Source of the DNA: JABMRP01 sp964444795
GTDB taxonomy: Bacteria > Planctomycetota > Planctomycetia > Pirellulales > Thermoguttaceae
Assembly: GCA_964444795.1 (NCBI GenBank)
Contig: CAYUIQ010000070.1
Coordinates: forward strand, 1-35,238
Direction of reading: 5' to 3'
Length of the DNA stretch: 35,238 nucleotides
The notes below the pieces were generated by a model. The model was not told where the DNA came from, made no database searches, and saw only the letters and a list, made by a program, of their open reading frames with translations. The position numbers were made by a program, and so were the translations under genes. How positions within the stretch are numbered: the stretch's first letter is position 1; the number at the start of each line of letters is the position of its first letter. This document shows, in pieces, positions 26,464-34,046 of this stretch.

Positions 26464-26781
26464 TCAGAAGCACCCCGACGGACGCGGCAGCCCGGCCAGG
26501 CGGTAGGCGCCCCGGACCACACCACATGGGAAGAGGTCGCAGACTTCGGCCCTGCTGAGCCCGGTCGCCTTGCAGATCTTCACCACCGGCGGTCCCGTGT
26601 TGTTGGTCCGGTAGTAATTCTTCACGAATTCGATCACGGACCAGTGCGACTCGGAAAGCGGACCGATGTCGTTCTTCTCGGCCAGCGACTGCGCCATCGC
26701 GCGATTCCAGGCCGAAACCGTCTTCAAGAAACCGTCTTCATCGAAGTTCGGCTCCGCGGGTTTTGGTTCCGCTTCTACCAT
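26464..26781 (-). CDS. DsrC-family paralogue lacking CysB
   Basis: A 105-residue DsrC/TusE-family protein, the same length as DsrC at 7780-8097. The C-terminal arm reads RGAYRLAGLPRPSGCF: the penultimate cysteine (C104, CysA) is kept but the position of CysB (C93 in DsrC) is tyrosine. It therefore cannot form the intramolecular disulfide of true DsrC, and resembles single-cysteine TusE-like carriers. Additional cysteines occur in VVKICKATG and EVCDLFPCG. ATG at 26779-26781 follows GGGAGAAG; an in-frame start at 26838 would add 19 residues overlapping the regulator gene. It lies between a regulator and an MK-type module, suggesting it is that module's thiol partner. Confidence 0.9.
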   Translation of the reverse strand: MVEAEPKPAEPNFDEDGFLKTVSAWNRAMAQSLAEKNDIGPLSESHWSVIEFVKNYYRTNNTGPPVVKICKATGLSRAEVCDLFPCGVVRGAYRLAGLPRPSGCF

Positions 26782-26818
26782 GGCTTCTCCCTTTTCTTGT
26801 CGTGGCTGGGACTCGGGG

Positions 26819-27667
26819 TTAGGCTTGAGTCCGGGCATCGAGGCTGGAGCCGCGACGGCCCGGGTCCGCCGGTACGCTCTCTTCGATCGGGAAACTGTTA
26901 ATCACGGCGGCGATGCGCCGCGGCCCGAACGGCTTCTCGATGACGCTGAAAACAACGCCGCTGTCGATCTCGTCGCCCTGGGCTCCGGCGGTGCCGTGTG
27001 GCACGGCCAAAACGATTTTCACGCCGGGAAGCCGGGGATCGTTGGATAGCGAATCCAACAGCCGTTCCTCTCCCGCGGCGAGAATCTCTCGATCGACGAC
27101 GACGAACGCCGCCTGATATTCCTGAACGATCGCCGACGCCTCGTAGGCGCTGCGCGCCAGGCGCAGCGTCACGCTGTAGTTCTCCTCCGTGGACAACCGC
27201 TCCAGGATCGCTTCGTCGGCAGTGACGACCAAGACGTTGGTCGGCAACCCCCGCACTCGCCGGTAGTACTGGCATTCCTCGCACGAGCTTCGGCAAAACT
27301 TCTTGGCATGTCCGACTTCGGCTCCCACTTCAGTCCCCAGGTCGGCCATCTGGAAGCACTGCGACGCCCCTACCCTGTAGACGACGCACTCCTTACACTC
27401 CTGGCGAACCTCGCCCCCGTCGCTGTGGTACGTCCAGCAGTACATCTTCCGCGGCTCGCAAACGGGCGTTTCCCCCGCCGATTCATCGAGCCGGCCCGGC
27501 GGGATATGCGGCCGCAGATCCTTCAGATCGATCCGATAATGGCCGCCGGCGGTGCGCGCCCCACGGAGCCGGCCCTTGCCAATCCACTTGAGGATCGTGT
27601 CGGGCGTCACTTCGCAGAGTTTGGCCGCCTGGCCGGTGGTCAATAGGGTTGTTTCTTGCCGTGCCAT
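26819..27667 (-). CDS. HTH / cysteine-cluster / receiver-like regulator, head of module 2
   Basis: A 282-residue protein with three parts. Residues 8-50 form an excisionase/MerR-type helix-turn-helix (TTGQAAKLCEVTPDTILKWIGKG, then GGHYR). Residues 70-135 are cysteine-rich: CW at 77, CxxCVVYR at 91-98, C104, C125, C129, C132. Residues 143-260 look like a response-regulator receiver fold with the phospho-acceptor position D192 in VVVDREIL and K245 in EKPF, though the acidic pair is only partly kept. The cysteines could hold an iron-sulfur cluster or zinc. It is the first gene of the operon (37 bp before the DsrC paralogue) and divergent from a paralogue at 28006. It probably controls this operon. 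Confidence 0.75.
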   Translation of the reverse strand: MARQETTLLTTGQAAKLCEVTPDTILKWIGKGRLRGARTAGGHYRIDLKDLRPHIPPGRLDESAGETPVCEPRKMYCWTYHSDGGEVRQECKECVVYRVGASQCFQMADLGTEVGAEVGHAKKFCRSSCEECQYYRRVRGLPTNVLVVTADEAILERLSTEENYSVTLRLARSAYEASAIVQEYQAAFVVVDREILAAGEERLLDSLSNDPRLPGVKIVLAVPHGTAGAQGDEIDSGVVFSVIEKPFGPRRIAAVINSFPIEESVPADPGRRGSSLDARTQA

Positions 27668-28005
27668 GAATCGAGGATACCCGCGTTTTCTCGTCTGGGT
27701 TTTATGGGAAAAGCGGTCTTTTCCGGCCTCGCACCCACGTATCCTGCCCCGTACGGCCCCCGATGTCAAGCTTAAATCCGATATTTTCCAGAATTCGTAT
27801 GTCGACGCGTGCCGTAAAGGTATGGCTATTATGGGAACGGGTGGCAGTGAGTGTAGCCGCTATTGGGACATAATCGCGAGTATTGGTCTCGCTTAGCCGG
27901 TCAAATCCGATGGCCCCCCTTGACCGCCGATACAGGGCGTGTTTTAATGTGTTTTATGGAAACTATGGATAAATTGCCGCAAACTAGCAACAAATAGACC
28001 GCACC
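27668..28005. other. Divergent regulator-regulator intergenic region
   Basis: A 338-bp spacer between two paralogous regulators; no coding frame is credible. For the leftward gene the minus strand has TTGACA (27764-27769), then a GC-rich stretch with the palindrome CCGTACGG and GATACG about 19-20 bp downstream, a long spacing like MerR-controlled promoters. The partial repeat TCAA(GCTTA)AATCCGAT occurs at about 27767 and again near 27901. Confidence 0.4.
27920..27948 (+). promoter_or_regulatory. Probable promoter of the rightward regulator
   Basis: TTGACC (27920-27925) and TTTAAT (27943-27948) are separated by 17 bp, about 60 bp before the ATG at 28006. This is a good sigma-70-type match. 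Confidence 0.5.
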
Positions 28006-28794
28006 ATGAAGCGTGATTTGCTGACCACGGGAGAAGCCGCCAAGCTCTGCGGAGTCACTTCCGATGCCGTTTTGAAGTGGATCAAAAAGGGAAAACTCCG
28101 CGCCTCTCGCACTACTGGGGGGCACTTCCGAGTCGCCCGGCAATCGCTCGAGGCGCTCGGGCAAGGCGACGAGCGTATCCCGAACCGTCCGGCGGGTCCT
28201 GCCACGCCGCGATCGGTTTCCGCATCGAGACGCTGCTGGGAATACTATGGCCACGACGCCGCGCTACGCGAGGCATGCCAGAAGTGTGTCGTGTATCGGG
28301 CGCGGATCGAAAAGTGCTACGAAGTGGCCGACCTGGGGGAAACGATCGGGCATAGCCGGAAGTTCTGTCAGGCTACCTGTGGAGAGTGTTCGTTCTTCCG
28401 CGCCTGCAAGGGCCTGGCCTCCGCCGTGCTTGTGGTCAGCGACGACGAGGCGATGATCGACGCCCTGACGGCCGAGGCCGATCCTCAGAATGTCGTGCTG
28501 CGCTTCGCGCAATGCGGTTACGAGAGTTCGTCGCTGGTCGAAACGTTCCGCCCGTCGATCGTGATCATGGATAGCAATCTGCCCGAAGTACGCGAAGGGC
28601 GGCTGGTCGACTCGATCGCCAACGACCCGCGGCTCCCCGGCCTAAAGGTCGTCGTCGCACTTCGCCAAGGGCACGAGATGCCATCGAGCCGCGGTGAGGC
28701 CGTGATCCCCGCGCCGCTATCGATCGAGAAGATCGACCAACTCGTCCGGATGCTCGAACCCCCGGCCTGCGCCATGGGCAACGTGGCGTCGTAG
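28006..28794 (+). CDS. Paralogous HTH / cysteine-cluster / receiver-like regulator
   Basis: A 262-residue protein with the same layout as the regulator at 26819-27667. The helix-turn-helix (LTTGEAAKLCGVTSDAVLKW) is nearly identical. The cysteines fall at the same residue numbers (CW at 77, CxxCVVYR at 91-98, C104), followed by C121, C125, C128 and C134. The receiver-like domain keeps VLVVSDDEAM and D189 in IVIMDSNLPE. The lysine-proline motif near the end is replaced by APLSIEK, so phosphorylation-type switching may be lost. It is transcribed divergently as a single gene, so it may be the counter-regulator of the same operator region. Confidence 0.75.
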   Translation: MKRDLLTTGEAAKLCGVTSDAVLKWIKKGKLRASRTTGGHFRVARQSLEALGQGDERIPNRPAGPATPRSVSASRRCWEYYGHDAALREACQKCVVYRARIEKCYEVADLGETIGHSRKFCQATCGECSFFRACKGLASAVLVVSDDEAMIDALTAEADPQNVVLRFAQCGYESSSLVETFRPSIVIMDSNLPEVREGRLVDSIANDPRLPGLKVVVALRQGHEMPSSRGEAVIPAPLSIEKIDQLVRMLEPPACAMGNVAS

Positions 28795-28807
28795 AGAGGG
28801 TCCTCTC
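28794..28807. other. Small perfect hairpin at the end of the rightward regulator
   Basis: GAGAGG (28794-28799) pairs with CCTCTC (28802-28807), beginning on the last base of the stop codon. There is no T-run, so it is a weak terminator candidate. Confidence 0.3.
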
Positions 28808-29473
28808 ACGCTCGGCGCGGGTCTCCAACCCCACCCGCACGGCTGGCCGAAGGTTTCTCATGTCGCGCCGATGGGAGGCCTCCGGTTTCGACGAGGCCGG
28901 CCGGAAGGTCTTCCGCCAAGGTGTTGACGGCTTGTTCTCGCCACGAAGAACTCACGCAAAGGCGCGAAGGCGCAAAGTAGAAGTGCCTGCGCCTCAACGA
29001 AAAGAAGAACCGTCCGGCGGCACTCGGTGGCCCGCCGATCACCTCATGCACCAGTCTCCTTCTTTGCGCCTTGGCGCCTTTGCGAGCCCCTCGTTACCAA
29101 AACGCGGCTTACCGGTTCCAGCCAGACGGCCAAGGTTGACCGAAAACGGCCCGGGGGTTTGCTTTCGCGGAATTCATCACCGCCAAAGTGTCCAATGATT
29201 CGTCGGGCTGAACGGCGGCTGAAGACTTTTCCCTGGGGGGGGCATGTCAGAGCGGAATCTCCGTCACACGTGTCGGTAGGGGGGGGCCTGACGTTTCGGC
29301 CTCTTGACTTTTCGGGGCAGCCGCCCAAGAGTTCAAACGTCTCCGCCGGGGGCCGAGTGCCCGGCGTCTGGAGCCCGAACGATCGTCTCGGCAGTCATCC
29401 AACACCATTGTTCACGCGCCGGAGCGTGGCCAATGTCCACAAACTCATCCGGCGGTCCCTGGGAGGAAGAACC
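28795..29473. other. 679-bp non-coding spacer before the ferritin-like gene
   Basis: I see no coding frame with protein-like composition. It contains a MITE-like inverted repeat (28951-29086) and a T/G-rich, low-complexity stretch around 29230-29340. The ferritin-like gene's ribosome-binding site ends it. Confidence 0.5.
28951..29086. repeat. MITE-like inverted repeat, second family
   Basis: Left arm 28951-28983 (CTCACGCAAAGGCGCGAAGG...) and right arm 29059-29086 (...CCTTGGCGCCTTTGCGAG) are near reverse complements, enclosing about 75 bp. It is similar in style to, but different in sequence from, the pair at 22451 and 23246. It has no coding capacity. Confidence 0.75.
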
Positions 29474-29920
29474 ATGGCCACATCGCAGAAAGAGGTCCAA
29501 GAGAATCTCGTTGCCAACATGAGAATCTGGCAGAAGGTGGAAAACGCTTCCGTTGCGTCGACCGGACGCGTCATGGAGAAGACCGAAAACCCGATCGTCC
29601 GGCTGGTCATGGAAATCATCCAGCGCGACTCGCAGATGCACCATCGCGTGCAGGAGTGGATCGCCGATAGCCTCACCGGCAAGGCCGTCAGCCTCACGCC
29701 CGACGAAGTGGGCGACGTCTGGGGGATGATCGAGGAACACATCAAGTTGGAACTGAAAACCCAGGAACTGGCGCAGGAAGCGCTCGACTCGATCGGCAAC
29801 TCCAAGGGGATGCTGGTTCAGGCTTACCTTCTGGAGTATCTGATGGAAGACGAACAGAAGCACAGCCAACTTCTCGAGCGGCTGGCCAAGATCCAGAAGG
29901 GCATGTATCCTTACGGGTAA
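29474..29920 (+). CDS. Ferritin-like diiron-type protein
   Basis: A 148-residue all-helical protein resembling ferritin-like/rubrerythrin-like domains. Candidate metal ligands are E in WQKVENAS, the H pair in RDSQMHHR, the glutamates in EEHIKLE and an ExxH-type EDEQKHSQ near the end. No rubredoxin domain is attached. Such proteins reduce peroxide or handle iron in anaerobes. ATG at 29474 is preceded by GGGAGGAAGA. It converges with the module-3 HdrD-like gene, whose stop lies 14 bp away. Whether iron is bound cannot be told from sequence. Confidence 0.75.
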   Translation: MATSQKEVQENLVANMRIWQKVENASVASTGRVMEKTENPIVRLVMEIIQRDSQMHHRVQEWIADSLTGKAVSLTPDEVGDVWGMIEEHIKLELKTQELAQEALDSIGNSKGMLVQAYLLEYLMEDEQKHSQLLERLAKIQKGMYPYG

Positions 29921-29934
29921 TCACCCGGCTCGCC

Positions 29935-31545
29935 TTAGTGCATCTCCCACTCGATGAACGGCTTCTTCACGTCGACCATCGCGTTGACGATCAACTCGAC
30001 GAGACCGCCGTAGGTGATGCCGCTTCGCTCCAGTGCGTTGTAGTACTGCAGGAGGTCGCGGAGCTGCCCCTTGCAGTTGGAGCAGGGTGCGCAAAGATAC
30101 TTCTTCACCTCCGGACCGGGTTGGTCGGCGAAGGCGTCGAGGACTTGCTTGAACTTCACCCGGCCGCCGACGGTGATCCGCCAATCGGGAAAATTGTTGG
30201 GCGACATCACCGCGAAACCGCTTCCGCCGCCACAGCAATAGTTATCGACCCCGTGCGGTGTCATCTCGCGGAATTGCGGACACAGATAACGCAAGATTCG
30301 GCGTTGCGGCTCGACGATCCCGAGGTTCCGAACCATGTTGCACGGATCGTGCAAGGTGACCGGGAAATCGTTCTTCGAGGGGTCGAACTTGATCTTGCCG
30401 CTGAAAACGATCTCCTCCAGAAGCGTTAGACAGCTCTCGCGGGGAACGCTCATCTCGCCGGTCAGAACGCGGTCGGCAATCGTCATCATGGCCTTGTGCT
30501 GATGCCCGCACTCACCCATGACGATCTTCTTGACCTTCAGCTTCTTCGCCAATCCGACGTGTTTCAGGGCGATCCTGGCCAACTGAAAATCATCGTAGAA
30601 CAGGCCGTAATTCACGCCGTCGTAGCCAACCTCTTCCGACGAAAGAGTCCACTCGATTCCCGCGGCGTTGAGGATAATGGCAAAGGCGCCCGGGTTCTCG
30701 GGCCAGGCCATGATCTCGCCGGCGTTGTGGATCAAGAGCACGTCGGCGCCTTCCTTGTCCCAGGAGCTCACCGTCTCGATCCCTGTTTCGTCGGTCATAT
30801 CCTCGTCGATAAACTCCATGTTGTCCTTGACGACCAGCGGGTTCATGCCCGTGGTCGAGCCGACGTCCAGTTGAAGCACGGTTCCCTTTTCGTGCAGTTC
30901 ACGCGGCGCCCAGCCCAATTCCTGGCTGAAGAGCTTTCGCAATTCGTGGGTGACCAGACCGTTATCGACCCCGATGGGACAGGACTGCGCGCAGCGCCGG
31001 CACATCGTGCAACGATAGCAGAGTTCGTAGAGCCGGGTGATCGTGGTCCAATTCAGATCGATATTTCCGTGAGCGAACCGCGCGAACAGTTTGCCGCCGG
31101 GCTTGACGTACTTATTGACCAGACGGCGCCAGACCTCGGAGCGGTAGGTCGGCCGGTAGATCTCTTTCCCGCCGCTGGCGGTGAAGACGGGACAGGCGTC
31201 GTTGCAGGTCTGGCACTTGACGCAGTTCTCCAGCGAGAGCGTCAGCGGCTGCAAGAAGGTCCAATTGTTGTTCGCCTCGAGCAGCTTCTTCAGCCCGGCC
31301 AGAAATTTGTCGACGTACTCCTTCTCCTCGGCCTCGCTGGCGGGCTTCGGCAAGCTCAGGGCGACGACACCGTCGAGATTGCAGACCATGCGATCCTTGG
31401 CCTCGCCGCCGATCTCTTTCCAGGCTCGTTGATCCTCGGGCTGGTCGTAGGGAGGTGGCAAGGGCTCTAGATCCTCCGGTCCGACGGGACAGAGCACTTC
31501 ATCTCCTCGCTTACCGATGTCCTCGACGCGTACCTTCTTGCTCAT
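29935..31545 (-). CDS. HdrD/DsrK-like iron-sulfur oxidoreductase, module 3
   Basis: A 536-residue cytoplasmic protein with an N-terminal extension of about 100 residues. It has two ferredoxin motifs (C108, C111, C114, C118 and C179, C182, C185, C189). A CCG domain contains HDPCN, C437/C438 in CCGGGSG, and CAPCSNC (C485, C488, C491). It belongs to the same superfamily as DsrK but keeps the full CxxC ending that DsrK lacks. ATG at 31543-31545 overlaps the stop of the membrane subunit as ATGA, showing translational coupling. It is likely a menaquinone-linked disulfide or thiol oxidoreductase, similar to HmeD/HmcF-type proteins; the substrate is unknown. Confidence 0.87.
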   Translation of the reverse strand: MSKKVRVEDIGKRGDEVLCPVGPEDLEPLPPPYDQPEDQRAWKEIGGEAKDRMVCNLDGVVALSLPKPASEAEEKEYVDKFLAGLKKLLEANNNWTFLQPLTLSLENCVKCQTCNDACPVFTASGGKEIYRPTYRSEVWRRLVNKYVKPGGKLFARFAHGNIDLNWTTITRLYELCYRCTMCRRCAQSCPIGVDNGLVTHELRKLFSQELGWAPRELHEKGTVLQLDVGSTTGMNPLVVKDNMEFIDEDMTDETGIETVSSWDKEGADVLLIHNAGEIMAWPENPGAFAIILNAAGIEWTLSSEEVGYDGVNYGLFYDDFQLARIALKHVGLAKKLKVKKIVMGECGHQHKAMMTIADRVLTGEMSVPRESCLTLLEEIVFSGKIKFDPSKNDFPVTLHDPCNMVRNLGIVEPQRRILRYLCPQFREMTPHGVDNYCCGGGSGFAVMSPNNFPDWRITVGGRVKFKQVLDAFADQPGPEVKKYLCAPCSNCKGQLRDLLQYYNALERSGITYGGLVELIVNAMVDVKKPFIEWEMH

Positions 31546-32453
31546 TTCTCCGCCTCCTCGGTCGCAATATCCACCCAATTCTTCTTGCTGTCCGCCTTCA
31601 GGTGTTCCGCGGACCAAGTCACCGGTTGATTCAAGAGTCCCAGAACCTGCTTCTCCAGATGGCCCCCGGGCACCAAGGGTTCGTCGTCCCAGCGGACCTG
31701 ATGGTAGGTGAAGTACTTGGCCACGAAGTGCATCATCTGGCTAAAAGGGAGATAGGCCATGAAGAGGAGCACCAGAGTAAGATGCAGGGCCAGGATGCCG
31801 GACATCTCGATCGCTCCGTTTGCCGTCAGTAAAGCACCGACGAAACTCGATACGCCGGAGAAATACTCGGAAGTGGCAAGGGCGCCCGCGCCGCTTGCGA
31901 ACACCGCCAAGAGAATCGCGAGATTGAACAGCGCCGCCGGCGCGGTGAAGTCCTTCAGCTTCGGATCCCCAAGACGTCCGGCGAGCAACCCCGCCGCGCC
32001 GATGCCCCCCATCGCGTAACCCAAACCGGCCAGGACGAGCGTTCCGCCGCGCAAGATGCCCCATGCCGAGAACGACACGCCAGCCAACTCAAGGATCCCG
32101 CTGAGCGAAAGCACCGCGGCGGCAACGATCAGCAAGTACATGCCGAAATGGAACGGAAACGAAAACCACCACATCCGCCGGTTGTGTTCCCACATGCTCT
32201 TGAGAAAGACGATCTCGAGGAACATATAGACCAGTTCGTTAACCAGCGATTTCTCTCGCGGCTTCGTCCACCACTCGAATTCCTCGAGATACGAGCCGCC
32301 GTAACGGCTCCGGCCTTTCTCGTGGGGTACCGGGGCAAGCTCCCAGCGAAGATGTACCGGCAGCTTCGCCATCCGCATGGATCGAACCAAAAAGGCCACC
32401 GCGAAAACGGTCAACAGAACATATGAAACAGCAATGAGTACCGAACCGGGCAT
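31542..32453 (-). CDS. NarI/DsrM-like cytochrome b subunit, module 3
   Basis: A 303-residue membrane protein with an N-terminal helix, a soluble loop (LPVHLRWELAPVPHEKGR, then GGSYLEEFEWW) and about five further helices with histidines suited to heme b (FPFHFGMYLL, LALHLTLVLLF). The architecture matches HmeC/HmcE-like relatives of nitrate reductase gamma subunits. It starts directly after the MerR gene's stop codon with no spacing, and overlaps the HdrD-like gene by 4 bp. The three genes therefore form one operon. Confidence 0.87.
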   Translation of the reverse strand: MPGSVLIAVSYVLLTVFAVAFLVRSMRMAKLPVHLRWELAPVPHEKGRSRYGGSYLEEFEWWTKPREKSLVNELVYMFLEIVFLKSMWEHNRRMWWFSFPFHFGMYLLIVAAAVLSLSGILELAGVSFSAWGILRGGTLVLAGLGYAMGGIGAAGLLAGRLGDPKLKDFTAPAALFNLAILLAVFASGAGALATSEYFSGVSSFVGALLTANGAIEMSGILALHLTLVLLFMAYLPFSQMMHFVAKYFTYHQVRWDDEPLVPGGHLEKQVLGLLNQPVTWSAEHLKADSKKNWVDIATEEAEK

Positions 32454-32975
32454 TCAATTCTCCTTATCCTTCGTTTGTCTTTTGCGCTGCATGAGTTCTT
32501 GGATGGCCGCCCCCGCATTTTGAACGTCGTTCTGGTCGTGCAACAGGCGTTTGATGTCTTGCGTGCATAACGAGCCGAATCGGTAAACGGCGCACTGCCG
32601 GCATTCGTTGCCCTGGGGAGCGCAGTCGAGCCCCTTGATCATCCAGCACGGTCGCGTGTTGTCCTTGTACGCCGGACAATTCCGATGGGTCTTTGCGCGG
32701 CAAGGCAGCAGTTCCCAGCAGGGAAGAAGCGCCTGCATCCTGCGGATCCCCGCGACGTTCAGCCCCAGTTCCTGAATCATGTGCTGGATGTTCCGCACCC
32801 GGCCGATGTCTTCCTGCGAAAAGAGGCGATGCCCCGAGTCGGTCCGGTGGGCTATGAGCAGACTTTCATTCTCATATTTCCGGATAGCCGAAACGGACAG
32901 CCCCACCTTCTCGGCCAACACGCCAATGGGAATTAGTGGATCGTCGATCTCTCGCTGTGTGTCCGTATCAGACAT
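32454..32975 (-). CDS. MerR-family regulator with cysteine-rich C-terminal domain, head of module 3
   Basis: A 173-residue regulator. Residues about 14-82 are a MerR-type winged helix (IPIGVLAEKVGLSVSAIRKY, then GHRLFSQEDI and a dimer helix). The C-terminal domain has eight cysteines: C86, C92, C100, CW at 110, C118, CRQC at 125-128 followed by AVYR, and C137. The CW...CxxCxVYR...C pattern is shared with the two HTH/receiver regulators at 26819 and 28006. This suggests a metal- or redox-sensing module. It is fused by position to the module-3 operon (0 bp to the next gene) and preceded by a strong promoter with a palindromic operator. Confidence 0.85.
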   Translation of the reverse strand: MSDTDTQREIDDPLIPIGVLAEKVGLSVSAIRKYENESLLIAHRTDSGHRLFSQEDIGRVRNIQHMIQELGLNVAGIRRMQALLPCWELLPCRAKTHRNCPAYKDNTRPCWMIKGLDCAPQGNECRQCAVYRFGSLCTQDIKRLLHDQNDVQNAGAAIQELMQRKRQTKDKEN

Positions 32976-32977
32976 AA

Positions 32978-32990
32978 GTTATTCCGTAAC
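32978..32990. promoter_or_regulatory. Palindrome next to the MerR-gene start
   Basis: GTTA-N5-TAAC lies 3 bp upstream of the ATG. Outer TAAGT/ACTTA arms extend the symmetry (about 32976-33000). Possible second operator or leader stem. Confidence 0.35.
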
Positions 32991-33047
32991 AGACACTTAC
33001 AACGACGGGTCCCGGAAGGAATATCTGCATTCTCGCGTGCAGTATAC

Positions 33048-33065
33048 CTATACTTTAGTGTATAG
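33048..33065. promoter_or_regulatory. Perfect dyad overlapping the MerR-operon -10 box (candidate operator)
   Basis: CTATAC-N6-GTATAG is an exact inverted repeat. On the minus strand it includes the -10 hexamer TATACA. A MerR-type or other dimer bound here would block or reshape the promoter, consistent with autoregulation. Confidence 0.55.
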
Positions 33066-33087
33066 CATATCCACACTGTTCAGTCAA
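33059..33087 (-). promoter_or_regulatory. Strong promoter of the MerR / cytochrome b / HdrD-like operon
   Basis: On the minus strand TTGACT (33082-33087) and TATACA (33059-33064) are separated by 17 bp, close to consensus, giving a leader of roughly 75 nt before the MerR-gene ATG. Confidence 0.6.
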
Positions 33088-33441
33088 GGGCTCTGCGCGG
33101 ATGACAGCCTGCCGAGACCGCGACCGAAGTCCCAATCCGCAGTTGCCAAGAACGCATCTATTCCAATACCCCAGAGGGATGGAGCAACAGCGAATTCCGG
33201 TCTGTCAGAAACTGGTGGGATTCACCGTTTCTTGGTAGCGTTGAATTCCAAGACGGCAATCTCGGACGGACCAGACACAAGTTGCGTGCTCAAGAGGCAT
33301 TACGTGGATTTGCGTCGAGGTAAGGAAGGTATTTCGGGACGGCGGTAGAGTCGGGATCGTTGATCCCTGCCCACAAGGATCTTTGCAGGTTTCGGTCGGA
33401 GTTTGCGTGCGAATTGACCGTTGGGTACGATTCGTTTCCAA

Positions 33442-33792
33442 TGAGGTTATTCGCAAGCTACCTTTGGGATGCGATCCACGCCGACCACCAGCAGGATGAT
33501 GTTTCCACGATAGATCGAGCTGTCGTTTACCGTCCACTTTTCGTGGGGAAGAACAGATTGGTATTTCTACTATGAGATGGACGCCACCACACACATTGCG
33601 GCCATTCACTGTTCGCCTTGGACCTGCGATACCTATGTGCCGCTCTTCTTCGCCGGTAACGGCATACCGGTCCAACGGATTTCTCGGCCCGTCACGCCCT
33701 ACGACATCGGCGCAACCATCGCCATGTATCTCGGGATCAAACCGCCTTCAGGATCGATCGGTACACCGCTGGCGGAAGTATTGCCGAAATAA
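33442..33792 (+). pseudogene. Remnant of an alkaline-phosphatase-family protein (C-terminus)
   Basis: The frame ending at 33792 reads ...CSPWTCDTYVPLFFAGNGIPVQRISRPVTPYDIGATIAMYLGIKPPSG..., which matches the end of alkaline-phosphatase-superfamily enzymes. There the HGSPWxYDTYVP segment carries a metal-binding histidine, but here that histidine is replaced by cysteine (HCSPW). In the same frame a TAG stop lies at 33511-33513, with residual protein-like sequence (TFGMRSTPTTSRMMFPR) before it. No N-terminal part or active-site serine region is found upstream. I read it as a decayed gene fragment; the 5' limit is a guess. Confidence 0.6.
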
Positions 33793-34046
33793 TCACCGAA
33801 TGAGAGGCGGGCGAATGACGACAAAGTGCGTGAACGCCGAGTAGGCATTGATGAGGATTGCGGCGGTAGCCACACAGCCCGTATTCGAGGAGGTGTTTCA
33901 TCCCTCCATACGTTCTTGAGAATCCCGTTTCACCACCCATTGACGACACATCCGAGGCATATGCACACCGATAGATGCAGGCCGTCGGGCCATGAGGTTT
34001 CACTCTGGCTGTTGGCCAACAATGGAGTTTCGGCTACGATGTGGAA

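Larger units (their letters stand above)
32976..33441. other. Regulatory and non-coding region right of the MerR operon
   Basis: The left 110 bp hold the MerR operon promoter and palindromes. From about 33090 to 33440 the sequence is less GC-rich and shows no coding frame I can support; it may be decayed sequence belonging to the phosphatase remnant. Confidence 0.45.

Noticed and set aside
33205..33675. Minus-strand open frame of 156 codons
   Set aside because: No family resemblance, no ribosome-binding site, and it overlaps the phosphatase remnant on the other strand.
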